The notes under the pieces are model-generated. The model had not been told where the DNA came from, did not search any database, and was given only the letters and a program-made list of their open reading frames with translations. The translations under genes were made by a program, and so were the position numbers. Below are positions 17,938-24,595 of a stretch of DNA of 36,023 nucleotides, one piece after another. Location of the stretch: positions 1 through 36,023 of the forward strand of contig JAERSV010000069.1 of assembly GCA_016845345.1 (NCBI GenBank), given 5' to 3'. Numbering within the stretch: the stretch's first letter is position 1; every line of letters begins with the position of its first letter. The DNA is from Methanobacteriota archaeon. GTDB lineage: Archaea > Thermoplasmatota > Poseidoniia > Poseidoniales > Thalassarchaeaceae.

Positions 17938-18159
17938 TCAGATTTGACCCCCAACTAGTGGTGGCATCACCTGAACAGTGCCTACATCAGCCCAATTTGC
18001 TTGTTCGAGGTCTGCCGGCTGTACTAGCTGGTTTCCTGCGAATATCCATGCACCTTGGTTCTGTGCGATTACATCCATCGTCTCGGCCTTGGTTAGTTCC
18101 ATCTCGGCATGCCCTGAAGCATCTGCGATTTGAACGGTTGTTCTTGTATCATTCTCCAT
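17938..18159 (-). CDS. Small ubiquitin/MoaD-like beta-grasp protein with a GG-Gln-Ile C terminus
   Basis: The 73-aa protein begins MENDTRTTVQIADASG at 18159; AAGGAGGGAG lies just upstream, so longer starts are rejected. The predicted order is two strands (residues 7-22), a helix (about 26-35), then WIFAGNQLVQ, ADLEQANW, TVQVMPP and a terminal LVGGQI. From residue 39 to the diglycine (70-71) it aligns without gaps to ubiquitin 44-76: IFAG, QL, L, N, T and GG coincide. PPLVGG also recalls the PPVxGG ends of MoaD and archaeal SAMPs. Such proteins serve as sulfur carriers or protein modifiers after adenylation by an E1-like enzyme. Two residues follow GG here, so trimming would be needed before activation. 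It lies 123 nt downstream of ftsZ, same strand. No E1 or JAMM protease is in the window. The fold is likely; the role is inferred. Confidence 0.75.
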   Translation of the reverse strand: MENDTRTTVQIADASGHAEMELTKAETMDVIAQNQGAWIFAGNQLVQPADLEQANWADVGTVQVMPPLVGGQI

Positions 18160-18282
18160 GTCTCTTTCTCCCTCCTTCCTTAAGCGGCAAGAGGGGTGAT
18201 TTGCCACCCTATTTGAATGAGCCATTGATTTAGCCTAAAACTTGCAGGTGAGGCATTCTTTAGCAAGAAAATTTTACCTCGA

Positions 18283-19431
18283 TTAATCGAAGCGTTGGAA
18301 GCCAAATCTACTTCCGGCTTCCCCCTGTTGAGCCAAGCCTAACGCTTCACCTAATTTATCAGCACTCATCTGTTCTTCCAAGAGTCTGTCTCTGGCTACA
18401 CCTGTGATAATTGACATCACTTTGATTGTATCACCAAAACCTGGGTCTTGACGCGCACCCCAAATCACATTAGCATCGGGAGCGATTCTACTGGTCATTA
18501 GGTCAACCACCTGACTAGCCTGTTCTAGTGTCATGTATGGCCCCCCTGTTACATGGATGAGCGCGCCTGTCGCGCCAGCCACATCAATATCGAGAAGTGG
18601 GTGGTTCATCGCTTCGTGCACAACTTCTTCCGCCCCACGGTCTGACTCGCCGTAGAGCATCATAGTAACCCCACCATCTTCCATGATGGTTCTGACATCT
18701 GCGAAATCAAGATTGATAAGTGATGGCAAAGTGATTGTCTCTGTAATTCCCTTGACAATTTCAGCGATTAATTGATCCATGATGCTGAATGCCTCATCTA
18801 GTGGAAGATTCGGCACATAGTGGAGAAGTCGATTGTTATCTAAAACCAAAACTGCATCGCAGGTTTTTCGTAATTGTTCCAATCCCTCAAGCGCTCTTTG
18901 CATACGCTGTCTCCTTTCAACATGGAATGGAGTTGTTACAATCGCTACAACAAGTGCTCCAGCTCGCTTTGCCTCGTCAGCAACTACTGGAGCAATTCCG
19001 GTGCCAGTTCCGCCGCCAAGTCCTGCCGTAATGAAAACTAGGTCGGCGTTGTGAACAATTTTTGAAATTACGTCGCGGCCTGCCTCAGCACACTTACGAC
19101 CCATACTTGGGTCTCCTCCAGCCCCAAGACCACGAGTAATGTGTCTGCCAACTAACAACTTCTGCATTGCACGAGTGTGGTCAAGATGTTGTTTATCTGT
19201 GTTAATAGCAACCGTGACTGCACCCTCAACACCCAAGTGAGTTATTCTGTTCATCGTGTTGTTTCCTGAACCACCACAACCACAAATCAGGAGGCGAGGA
19301 TTTGGCACGCCGTATGCACCTAACTCATCATCTAGAAGTGTTGTTGTTGGCCCAGTGTCAACATCCTTGCGTATTTCATCAATGATTCCACTGTAGTCCT
19401 CACCACTTGCCGCGCTTTGCCCCCCATCCAT
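18283..19431 (-). CDS. ftsZ: Cell division GTPase FtsZ
   Basis: This 382-aa tubulin-superfamily protein has [17 protein letters not shown] (first nucleotide loop), the signature [32 protein letters not shown], and the synergy loop [11 protein letters not shown] with the NxDxxD pattern needed for GTP hydrolysis between subunits. This marks it as true FtsZ rather than CetZ. It polymerises at midcell and forms the division ring. The tail is short and ends [12 protein letters not shown] at 19431 follows GGTGAAG; the GTG at 19449 is less likely. A TATA element TTTATA lies about 50 nt upstream. The ubiquitin-like gene follows downstream in the same direction. Confidence 0.96.
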   Translation of the reverse strand: MDGGQSAASGEDYSGIIDEIRKDVDTGPTTTLLDDELGAYGVPNPRLLICGCGGSGNNTMNRITHLGVEGAVTVAINTDKQHLDHTRAMQKLLVGRHITRGLGAGGDPSMGRKCAEAGRDVISKIVHNADLVFITAGLGGGTGTGIAPVVADEAKRAGALVVAIVTTPFHVERRQRMQRALEGLEQLRKTCDAVLVLDNNRLLHYVPNLPLDEAFSIMDQLIAEIVKGITETITLPSLINLDFADVRTIMEDGGVTMMLYGESDRGAEEVVHEAMNHPLLDIDVAGATGALIHVTGGPYMTLEQASQVVDLMTSRIAPDANVIWGARQDPGFGDTIKVMSIITGVARDRLLEEQMSADKLGEALGLAQQGEAGSRFGFQRFD

Positions 19432-19479
19432 GGACTTCACCGTTCTCACTACCTACAGACACTAACTCGCTACTTCAAG

Positions 19480-19490
19480 GGTATAAACGG
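19480..19490 (-). promoter_or_regulatory. TATA box for ftsZ
   Basis: On the minus strand CCGTTTATACC holds a TTTATA core (19487-19482). Counting about 25 nt to a start site gives a leader of roughly 25 nt before the ATG at 19431, which leaves room for the GGTGAAG ribosome site. Confidence 0.5.
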
Positions 19491-19604
19491 TTGTCGGTCT
19501 GTGTTCACCTGTAAAGGGCGATTCTTGACCCCATCAAGAGGGCCACAAGCAGAATAAATCAGCGAAGATGAATAATTTTCTAGAACAGAAAAGTTGGGTT
19601 TGCC

Positions 19605-19621
19605 TACACACTATGTGTGTA
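19605..19621. promoter_or_regulatory. Perfect inverted repeat upstream of tRNA-Tyr
   Basis: TACACAC, TAT and GTGTGTA form a 17-nt perfect dyad in the 250-nt gap between the divergent ftsZ and tRNA-Tyr. It could be a protein-binding operator. Nothing else coding-like is seen in 19450-19688. Confidence 0.4.
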
Positions 19622-19688
19622 ATGGAGCGAGTGTAAAGTGAATTGGGGCCGGAAATAGTCAAATGAGAGGGGGCGCTCGGCGGCTTGC

Positions 19689-19793
19689 CCGTGCTTAACT
19701 CAGTTGGCAGAGTGCCTGACTGTAGACTAGTAATACAAACGGTTGTATTTGGCAGCCATCAGGATGTCCCCGGTTCAAGTCCGGGAGCGCGGA
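19689..19793 (+). tRNA. tRNA-Tyr (GTA) with a 32-nt intron
   Basis: The acceptor stem CCGTGCT (19689-19695) pairs with AGCGCGG (19786-19792), followed by discriminator A (19793). The D stem is ACTC/GAGT, the anticodon stem CCTGA/TCAGG, and the T arm CCCGG-TTCAAGT-CCGGG. Anticodon GTA is at 19722-19724. A 32-nt intron (19726-19757) sits after position 37, the standard archaeal site. Around its ends CTGT can pair with GCAG, leaving 3-nt bulges AGA and CCA, which is the bulge-helix-bulge cut by archaeal splicing endonuclease. Inside, AATACAA/TTGTATT forms a 7-bp hairpin. CCA is not fully encoded. The last 21 nt recur at 20011-20031. Confidence 0.95.
19726..19757 (+). other. tRNA-Tyr intron with bulge-helix-bulge ends
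   Basis: The 32-nt insert starts after G37 and ends before A38. The splice-site helix CTGT/GCAG is flanked by bulges AGA and CCA. A 7-bp hairpin (19732-19738 with 19743-19749) fills the interior. Too short to encode anything. Confidence 0.85.
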
Positions 19794-19838
19794 CCTTTAC
19801 TTGCATCTGTTTTCGGATGTTGAATTCTGATTTCATTC

Positions 19839-20031
19839 GGTCCGCTCTCCCGTTGACATTGAACTGCGCGCTTCCCTCTGTTGGTAAGAGTTGAAATCGG
19901 TCCAGCGCTTTGTCGCGTCAGGTTGCGAGACGAGTCTTGCAGGATTCGCAACCTTTGCGTGTTGGCACTTCCCTTCGCCGGCAGATGTTGGCAACGGTCC
20001 AGCGCCAACATCCAGTCCGGCAACGCGGACC
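19839..20031 (+). ncRNA. Candidate structured RNA or tRNA-derived remnant
   Basis: Outer arms GGTCCGC and GCGGACC could close a 193-nt fold. Inside, GGTTGCGA/TCGCAACC (19921-19928 with 19946-19953) and GATGTTGGC/GCCAACATC (19984-19992 with 20004-20012) are perfect. The latter is extended by GCCGG/CCGGC (19977-19981 with 20017-20021). CTTCCCT, 20 nt and CGGTCCAGCGC occur twice (19871-19908 and 19968-20005), the copies differing largely by T/C changes. CTCTGTTGGTAAGAG (19876-19890) looks like a tRNA D arm. RNase P and SRP RNA signatures are absent. The strand is assumed from the tRNA. Confidence 0.35.
20011..20031 (+). repeat. Degenerate duplicate of the tRNA-Tyr 3' end
   Basis: This 21-mer matches the tRNA 3' end at 19775-19795 (T-loop end, T stem, acceptor strand and CC) in 18 of 21 positions, 236 nt downstream. 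Such direct repeats of a tRNA 3' end are what an integrative element leaves as attachment sites; here the enclosed segment has no integrase, so only a remnant is possible. Confidence 0.55.
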
Positions 20032-20073
20032 AATTTGATACGGTGAGCACTTGGCAACTTTCTCACTTGGGTG

Positions 20074-20080
20074 GTTAAAT
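20074..20080 (+). promoter_or_regulatory. TATA-like element for the DEAD-box helicase
   Basis: GTTAAAT is centred about 31 nt before the ATG at 20109. That spacing implies transcription starting a few bases before the codon, so the mRNA would be nearly leaderless. Confidence 0.4.
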
Positions 20081-20108
20081 AGAGAGGGCCGGGCGGGTCA
20101 ACTCGGAG

Positions 20109-21545
20109 ATGAGGCAGTTGGACGTCAGTTTTTACGACCTTGGCATTGACCCTGCCCTAGTTCACGCACTTGCCCAACAAGGAATCACTGAACCTTTTGA
20201 GGTTCAACGAGAAGCGATTCCAGATGCAATGCTTGGACATGACATCTGCTGCCGCGCACCAACCGGTTCTGGAAAGACACTTGCATTCGGATTACCGATG
20301 GTTTCACGCACTGAGGTAGCAAAAATTGAGTTGCCTACTTCACTAATTCTGACACCAACCCGCGAACTTGCAGAACAGATCACCAAGGTGATTAAACCCT
20401 TAGCAGAAGCATTCGAACTCGAAGTAATATCAGTGTATGGGGGAGTGCCCTACAAAGTACAACGTAGAGCCCTTTCGCGTGGGGTAGATATTGTGGTCGC
20501 TTGTCCTGGTCGATTGATTGACCTTCTTGAGCACGACGCACTAAGCCTTGAACACACTCAAACGGTAGTGATAGACGAGGCTGACCGAATGGCTGACATG
20601 GGTTTCATGGAGCCGGTTTGCAAAATTCTTGACCAGTGTGCAAAAGACCGACAAACTATTCTCTTCAGTGCAACTTTAGACGATGAAGTGGGTGATTTGG
20701 TTGAGAGATACCAAAACAACCCAGTAACCATAGAAGTTGGACCTAAAGAAGTGAGCATGGATAGCATGAATCACTTTTTCTGGTTGATGAAGAGTGATAT
20801 GAAATCAAATATCACAGCAGAAGCAATACGTAAGTGTGGTCGCACAATCGTGTTTTGTAGAACCCGTTTAGGAGTTGAAAGAGTCGGTTCTGAACTTGAG
20901 CGCGAGGGTGTAGGAGTTGCTACCCTGCATGGAGGAATGGATCAGCGTCAACGTAACCGAGCGATGAGAGATTTCGTTGGCGGAGAATGTTTGGCGCTGA
21001 TTGCTACAGATGTTGCGGCACGCGGAATTGATGTCGAAGGAATCAACTGTGTGGTCCACTACGACCCTGCTGAAAACGGTAAATCCTACAAACACCGTAG
21101 CGGAAGAACTGCACGAGCAGGAGCAACTGGAACTGTAATCAACATAGTTCAACATCCACAAAAGAAATTGTGTAGCCGGATTCAAAGAGAAGCGGGAATT
21201 AAAATCGCTTTCAGGCCGCCCGATTTCAAAGAGTTACCAGATTACGACGTAAAGCATGTACCTGCACCGCGCAAGAAAAGTGGCTCAGGGGGCGGCCGGA
21301 GAGGCAGGGGTAACCGACCTTACAATAGAAAATATGGCAATCAAAACCGCAACTATCGTGGCCGAAATTCTGGCGGTGGCGGTGGAAGAAATCGCGGACG
21401 GAGTGGTGCTGGAAAACCTGCGGCCAAAAAAGATGGTGGAGCACGACATGACCGTAACTCTCACGGTGGGGGAAAAAAGGGAAGTAAAGCCGGACGAAAG
21501 GGTCGAGGTGGAAGAAGCAAATATTCCAGATACAAACGGAATTGA
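20109..21545 (+). CDS. DEAD-box ATP-dependent RNA helicase with RGG-rich tail
   Basis: This is a 478-aa superfamily 2 helicase. Motifs in order are the Q-motif region (DLGIDPALVHALAQQG..EPFEVQ), RAPTGSGKT (I), PTRELAEQ (Ia), VIDEADRMADMGF (II), FSATL (III), TIVFCRTRLG (IV), ATDVAARGID (V) and HRSGRTARAGATG (VI). The last 90 residues are Gly/Arg/Lys/Asn-rich with RGG-like repeats, typical of RNA-binding tails on DeaD/RhlE-type enzymes. It probably unwinds structured mRNA or rRNA, often under cold stress. The ATG at 20109 is nearly leaderless from a TATA-like box. A 6-bp AGAAAA/TTTTCT dyad begins at the stop codon. Confidence 0.95.
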   Translation: MRQLDVSFYDLGIDPALVHALAQQGITEPFEVQREAIPDAMLGHDICCRAPTGSGKTLAFGLPMVSRTEVAKIELPTSLILTPTRELAEQITKVIKPLAEAFELEVISVYGGVPYKVQRRALSRGVDIVVACPGRLIDLLEHDALSLEHTQTVVIDEADRMADMGFMEPVCKILDQCAKDRQTILFSATLDDEVGDLVERYQNNPVTIEVGPKEVSMDSMNHFFWLMKSDMKSNITAEAIRKCGRTIVFCRTRLGVERVGSELEREGVGVATLHGGMDQRQRNRAMRDFVGGECLALIATDVAARGIDVEGINCVVHYDPAENGKSYKHRSGRTARAGATGTVINIVQHPQKKLCSRIQREAGIKIAFRPPDFKELPDYDVKHVPAPRKKSGSGGGRRGRGNRPYNRKYGNQNRNYRGRNSGGGGGRNRGRSGAGKPAAKKDGGARHDRNSHGGGKKGSKAGRKGRGGRSKYSRYKRN

Positions 21546-21565
21546 GAAAACCCGTTTAATTTTCT
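21545..21565 (+). terminator. Dyad with TTTT after the helicase gene
   Basis: AGAAAA (21545-21550) and TTTTCT (21560-21565) form a 6-bp stem with a 9-nt loop ending in T-rich sequence right at the stop codon of the helicase gene. It fits a transcription end before the aquaporin gene. Confidence 0.4.
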
Positions 21566-21668
21566 GCTCTCGGTGGCCTTCTGAGGGGTGGGGATTCGGC
21601 TTTCAATCCATTATTTTCAGACACTAATTGAAATACGGTAGTTATCGCCGAACCGATTGGAGTTTAAC

Positions 21669-22382
21669 ATGAGTGATACAGAAGTTAGTATGGAAAGCAG
21701 ATTGATTTGTGAATTGATAGGCACTTTTGCCTTGACATTCATTGGCGCCGGCTCAATTATGATGGGAGGTGACCTTACTACTGTTGCTTTAGCGCATGGT
21801 GTAGTATTAGCAATTGTAGTGACTGCTACAATGAATATTTCAGGCGGCCACATCAATCCAGTGGTTACAATCGCGATGATGGTTGTCAAAAAAATCGATA
21901 ACGATGCTGGAATAAAATACATCGGAGCACAACTTGTGGGTGCTACTCTTGCAGGTTTGATTTTATCTCAACTTCTTGATGGCACCACTATGGTTGCCGC
22001 TGGTCATGGAATGGGAACTCCTGCACCAAACGCAGGTATTGACCTGATGGGTGTAGTGGCAGTAGAAGCCGTACTCACTTTCCTACTAATGTTTGCAATT
22101 TGGGGTACTGCAGTTGACCCACGCGCACCAGCAATTGGTGGCTGGGGAATTGGAATGATGGTTGCTGTAGATATCATGATGGGTGGGGGAATCACCGGAG
22201 CAGCAATGAATCCAGCACGATGGATGGGGACTTGGTTATTCACCGACATGGCCGATATGTCTCATCTTTTGATGTACTGGGCTGGCCCACTCATTGGCGC
22301 TTTGTCCTGCTCATTATTGTATAACAATTACATTATGGCACCTGAAGATGATGGTGCAAAACTCAGAGACCACGATGCCTGA
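21669..22382 (+). CDS. MIP-family channel (aquaporin/aquaglyceroporin)
   Basis: This 237-aa protein of six TM segments and two half-helices is the standard size for the family. The first pore loop is SGGHINPVVT, where the usual NPA reads NPV; the second is GAAMNPARWMG with canonical NPA and the following arginine of the selectivity filter. It conducts water or small neutral solutes such as glycerol across the membrane. ATG at 21669 has GGAG 6 nt upstream. A loop rich in Gly/Met/Pro (GHGMGTPAPNAG) precedes helix 4. It converges on the peroxiredoxin gene with 21 nt between them. Confidence 0.92.
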   Translation: MSDTEVSMESRLICELIGTFALTFIGAGSIMMGGDLTTVALAHGVVLAIVVTATMNISGGHINPVVTIAMMVVKKIDNDAGIKYIGAQLVGATLAGLILSQLLDGTTMVAAGHGMGTPAPNAGIDLMGVVAVEAVLTFLLMFAIWGTAVDPRAPAIGGWGIGMMVAVDIMMGGGITGAAMNPARWMGTWLFTDMADMSHLLMYWAGPLIGALSCSLLYNNYIMAPEDDGAKLRDHDA

Positions 22383-22403
22383 GCACATCAGCAATCATTT
22401 CAG

Positions 22404-22880
22404 TTAAGCCGAAAGTAATGCTACTATCTCAGCGTAGTCTGGTTCTTCCCCGGGAGAGTCAGCAATCCACATCCAAGCAATGTTCCCATTCTCATCAACG
22501 ATGAAGACTGCTCTTTGTGCGGCAATGTATCCATCCATCCCAGCAAAGTCTTCCAATACTACTCCGTATGCATTAATTGTTGATCTAGTGTAATCAGAAA
22601 GAATCGGGAATGTAATTCCATTCGCTTCAGCGAAAGCATTGTTTGAGAATGGTGAATCAGCACTAATTCCCAATACGGTTGCATTGCAATCATTCAAAGA
22701 TTGGAGAGTATCTTGAAAGGTACACATCTCGGTTTTGCAAACGCCAGTGAAGGCAGCGGGGAAAAAAGCAAGGACAACATTCTGTCCTTTGTGCTCTCCA
22801 CCTGTTACAATATTACGACTTCCATCATGAAGTTCAAAATCGGGTGCGTCATCTCCTACTTCAACCATTTTTACCAACAT
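22404..22880 (-). CDS. Peroxiredoxin (AhpC/TSA family, AhpE/Bcp-like)
   Basis: The 158-aa product has FFPAAFTGVCKTEMC, with the peroxidatic cysteine (about residue 48) in the Px3TxxC motif and another cysteine five residues later, which may resolve the sulfenate. Downstream are LGISADSPFSNNAFAE, FPILSDYTRSTINAYGV and QRAVFIVDENGNIAW, all family features. It reduces hydrogen peroxide and organic peroxides in the cytosol using a thiol donor. ATG at 22880 follows GAGG closely; ATG at 22868 is an alternative with better spacing. A TATAAAAA element lies about 50 nt upstream. Confidence 0.93.
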   Translation of the reverse strand: MLVKMVEVGDDAPDFELHDGSRNIVTGGEHKGQNVVLAFFPAAFTGVCKTEMCTFQDTLQSLNDCNATVLGISADSPFSNNAFAEANGITFPILSDYTRSTINAYGVVLEDFAGMDGYIAAQRAVFIVDENGNIAWMWIADSPGEEPDYAEIVALLSA

Positions 22881-22927
22881 GTCCTCATTGCTATTCGTTA
22901 TCAATTTTCGTAACGTTCAATAAATCA

Positions 22928-22936
22928 TTTTTATAG
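22928..22936 (-). promoter_or_regulatory. TATA box for the peroxiredoxin gene
   Basis: On the minus strand CTATAAAAA is centred about 51 nt before the ATG at 22880, giving a leader of roughly 25 nt. It lies in the 183-nt divergent gap to the PGF-CTERM gene. Confidence 0.5.
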
Positions 22937-22994
22937 TAAAACCAATGAGAATCGATATTCTGTTTAAATGCTATAATATTCACAAAAAATAAAG

Positions 22995-23009
22995 GAAATC
23001 AAAGATTTC
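22995..23009. promoter_or_regulatory. Inverted repeat upstream of the PGF-CTERM gene
   Basis: GAAATC, AAA and GATTTC form a perfect 15-nt dyad between the peroxiredoxin and surface-protein genes. A TTTAAAT element (22972-22978) just left of it could be the plus-strand promoter, putting the dyad near the transcription start. Possible operator or leader hairpin. Confidence 0.35.
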
Positions 23010-23063
23010 ACTCAAATCTAAGAAGGGTAATGGTGAAATGGGACGGGCTACACCTACTTATTG

Positions 23064-23879
23064 ATGGGCGAGATGAAGATGGCGAGCGGACTGCTCATGG
23101 CAGTGCTATTTTTGATGGCTATTCCAGCCACGATGGCTGATGTTAGCGATGCTAGAATTATGCAGGAGACCGGTGAGCAGCCAAGTCACGAGAATAACAC
23201 ATTCTACCTATGGGGCCAAAGTTCTGGAACACCATGTTGGGGACACTTCAACAATACAGATGATGGTAGTGCAAATGAGGGATATGCTGAATCCACCCAA
23301 TCAAACGGCAAGATGGAGGTTGAGTGGACCTGTAGAATGGACCCTCAACTAAAGGAAGATTTTGCTCTAGAACTTGATGCTAATATCGAAGTACATCTAA
23401 TGATTGATGTAAGTGGCAATTGGGAAAATGGGCAAAATAATTGCAATAGCGATTGTGAAAACCTGAATATATCACTGATGAAAGGTGGATTAGAAGTTGC
23501 CAAATATGAGTACACTGCAATGAGCCAAGGTGAAAATGAAATAACTATCACATTTCCAGTAAATGAGACTCTAGAAATTTGGGATGATGCGACTGATAAC
23601 CCTGCTCTACGAGTTAGGATGGTGATCTATGCTTCATCTGGTATAGAGTGTATATTTTTCAATTGTGACGCATCATTCAGAATGTATTTCTCCGGCCAAG
23701 ATGAGGCTAATTACAACGGCACTGTAACGTTCCCAATTCTCAATGAAACTGCCTCGGAAGATATCCTCGGCACAGGAGATGAAGGTGGTGCTGGGGAGGA
23801 TGAAGGATTGCCAGGCTTCGGAATCTTTGTTGCTGCTAGCGCCATCGGAATTGCAGCATTGAGAAGAAGGAATGATTGA
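23064..23879 (+). CDS. Secreted surface protein with PGF-CTERM-like sorting tail
   Basis: This 271-aa protein has a signal peptide (GLLMAVLFLMAIPATMA). A beta-rich body contains several cysteines (CWGHF, CNSDC, CIFFNC), likely disulfides outside the cell. The C-terminal part is a Gly/Glu spacer, PGFGIFVAASAIGIAAL and RRRND. This is the pattern of archaeal PGF-CTERM tails: PGF, a hydrophobic segment and a basic end, removed by an archaeosortase and replaced by a lipid anchor. No archaeosortase gene is in the window. Starts at 23064, 23073 and 23079 are all possible. The stop is 3 nt before the next gene, so the two are co-transcribed. Function of the body is unknown. Confidence 0.8.
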   Translation: MGEMKMASGLLMAVLFLMAIPATMADVSDARIMQETGEQPSHENNTFYLWGQSSGTPCWGHFNNTDDGSANEGYAESTQSNGKMEVEWTCRMDPQLKEDFALELDANIEVHLMIDVSGNWENGQNNCNSDCENLNISLMKGGLEVAKYEYTAMSQGENEITITFPVNETLEIWDDATDNPALRVRMVIYASSGIECIFFNCDASFRMYFSGQDEANYNGTVTFPILNETASEDILGTGDEGGAGEDEGLPGFGIFVAASAIGIAALRRRND

Positions 23880-23882
23880 GCA

Positions 23883-24509
23883 ATGATTTTTGGTTTATCG
23901 CCCAGTGATGAGGTAGCGATTGGATATATCAAGTGGATTTCCGCTATTGTCATCGTTTCATTGCCGTGGATATTCCTGCGTCTTGAGATAAAGACAGCGA
24001 AAATCGCTTTGACGACATTTTGGATGTTGGGAATACTAACTTTGGCTATGCTCTATCTCGGATTCGTGGTAGATACATACATGGGGCCACAACTTGGTTT
24101 CAATCATCAAGGAAATCCGATGAATTCATTCATGATAATCTTAGGTTTATTTGCAGTTGTGCCGTTCTTCTTGAGCGCTAGAACTGGTAAATTAGACAAA
24201 CCGTTTAGAACTGCTATTCTGGTGACAATTGCCATGTTGATTTTGATTGGACCCCCGATTTACAATTCAGTGGCTTTGGGTGTCTACGACCTTGGTGGAG
24301 GAGAGTGGGATGGCGGTGAAGGTGATTACGCAGGTGAAGAATACGACCCAACCGAGCCGGAAGTCTGGTCTCGGGCAGGAATGGCAGGATTGTTAGTTTG
24401 CAACCTCATACCTAGTGTTATCCTCTTGGGAATCTTGCAACTCGCGCGTATTGCGATATCTGATGTGAAATCTGTTGAAAGTGAAAGCCAATCATCCTTC
24501 GAAGAGTGA
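23883..24509 (+). CDS. Multi-span membrane protein of unknown function
   Basis: The 208-aa product has about five TM helices: ISAIVIVSLPWIFLRL, TFWMLGILTLAMLYLGFVV, FMIILGLFAVVPFFL, ILVTIAMLILIGPPIYNSVA and AGLLVCNLIPSVILLGILQL. A Gly/Glu/Asp-rich loop (GGGEWDGGEGDYAGEEYD) precedes the last helix. I recognise no family. It begins 3 nt after the PGF-CTERM gene stop and is followed 4 nt later by a 26-codon ORF. This suggests a small operon in which it may anchor or process the surface protein, or simply share expression. The acidic loop could bind cations. Confidence 0.8.
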   Translation: MIFGLSPSDEVAIGYIKWISAIVIVSLPWIFLRLEIKTAKIALTTFWMLGILTLAMLYLGFVVDTYMGPQLGFNHQGNPMNSFMIILGLFAVVPFFLSARTGKLDKPFRTAILVTIAMLILIGPPIYNSVALGVYDLGGGEWDGGEGDYAGEEYDPTEPEVWSRAGMAGLLVCNLIPSVILLGILQLARIAISDVKSVESESQSSFEE

Positions 24510-24513
24510 TTCT

Positions 24514-24594
24514 GTGATAGACATAATTTCAGCAATTATTGCCTCAATGTTTGGAGCTGGTGAAACAATTGAAGAAATCCTCGAAGAAGAGTGA
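24514..24594 (+). CDS. Candidate 26-aa small protein, coupled to the membrane gene
   Basis: GTG at 24514 opens a 26-codon frame reading MIDIISAIIASMFGAG followed by ETIEEILEEE and TGA at 24592-24594. The first half is a short hydrophobic helix, the second an acidic one. The start is 4 nt after the stop of the 208-aa membrane gene, and GAAGAG in that gene's last codons could serve as ribosome site. The stop is 1 nt from the convergent hisS stop. Tight spacing and amphipathic composition support a real small membrane-associated protein, but the length makes chance possible. Confidence 0.45.
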   Translation: MIDIISAIIASMFGAGETIEEILEEE

Positions 24595-24595
24595 T

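Larger units (their letters stand above)
19796..20108. other. Gene-free stretch with tRNA-related and structured sequence
   Basis: No convincing protein frame is present; short frames on both strands lack ribosome sites and sensible composition. It holds GGTCCGC/GCGGACC outer arms (19839-19845 with 20025-20031), two inner hairpins, an imperfect 38-nt direct repeat, a degenerate copy of the tRNA-Tyr 3' end (20011-20031), and the helicase promoter at its right end. Confidence 0.7.

Noticed and set aside
17938..18159. Plain ThiS or MoaD sulfur carrier
   Set aside because: Not excluded, but the two residues after the diglycine and the IFAG-QL match to ubiquitin argue against a routine assignment, and no thiamine or molybdopterin gene is nearby.
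18283..19431. CetZ-type tubulin
   Set aside because: The synergy loop NLDFADV keeps the NxDxxD pattern of true FtsZ.
19838..20031. A second complete tRNA gene
   Set aside because: A D-arm-like and an acceptor-like segment exist, but there is no TTCRANT T loop and no pairing anticodon stem at the right distances.
19775..20066. Protein-coding frames of 65-91 codons behind tRNA-Tyr
   Set aside because: They overlap the tRNA or its duplicated end, lack ribosome sites and have no protein-like composition.
19796..20108. RNase P RNA or SRP RNA gene
   Set aside because: The conserved RNase P blocks and the SRP helix 8 motif could not be found on either strand, and the folded part is only about 190 nt.
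21256..21627. Separate gene overlapping the helicase tail
   Set aside because: It is a frame shadow of the Gly/Arg-rich tail with no start signal.
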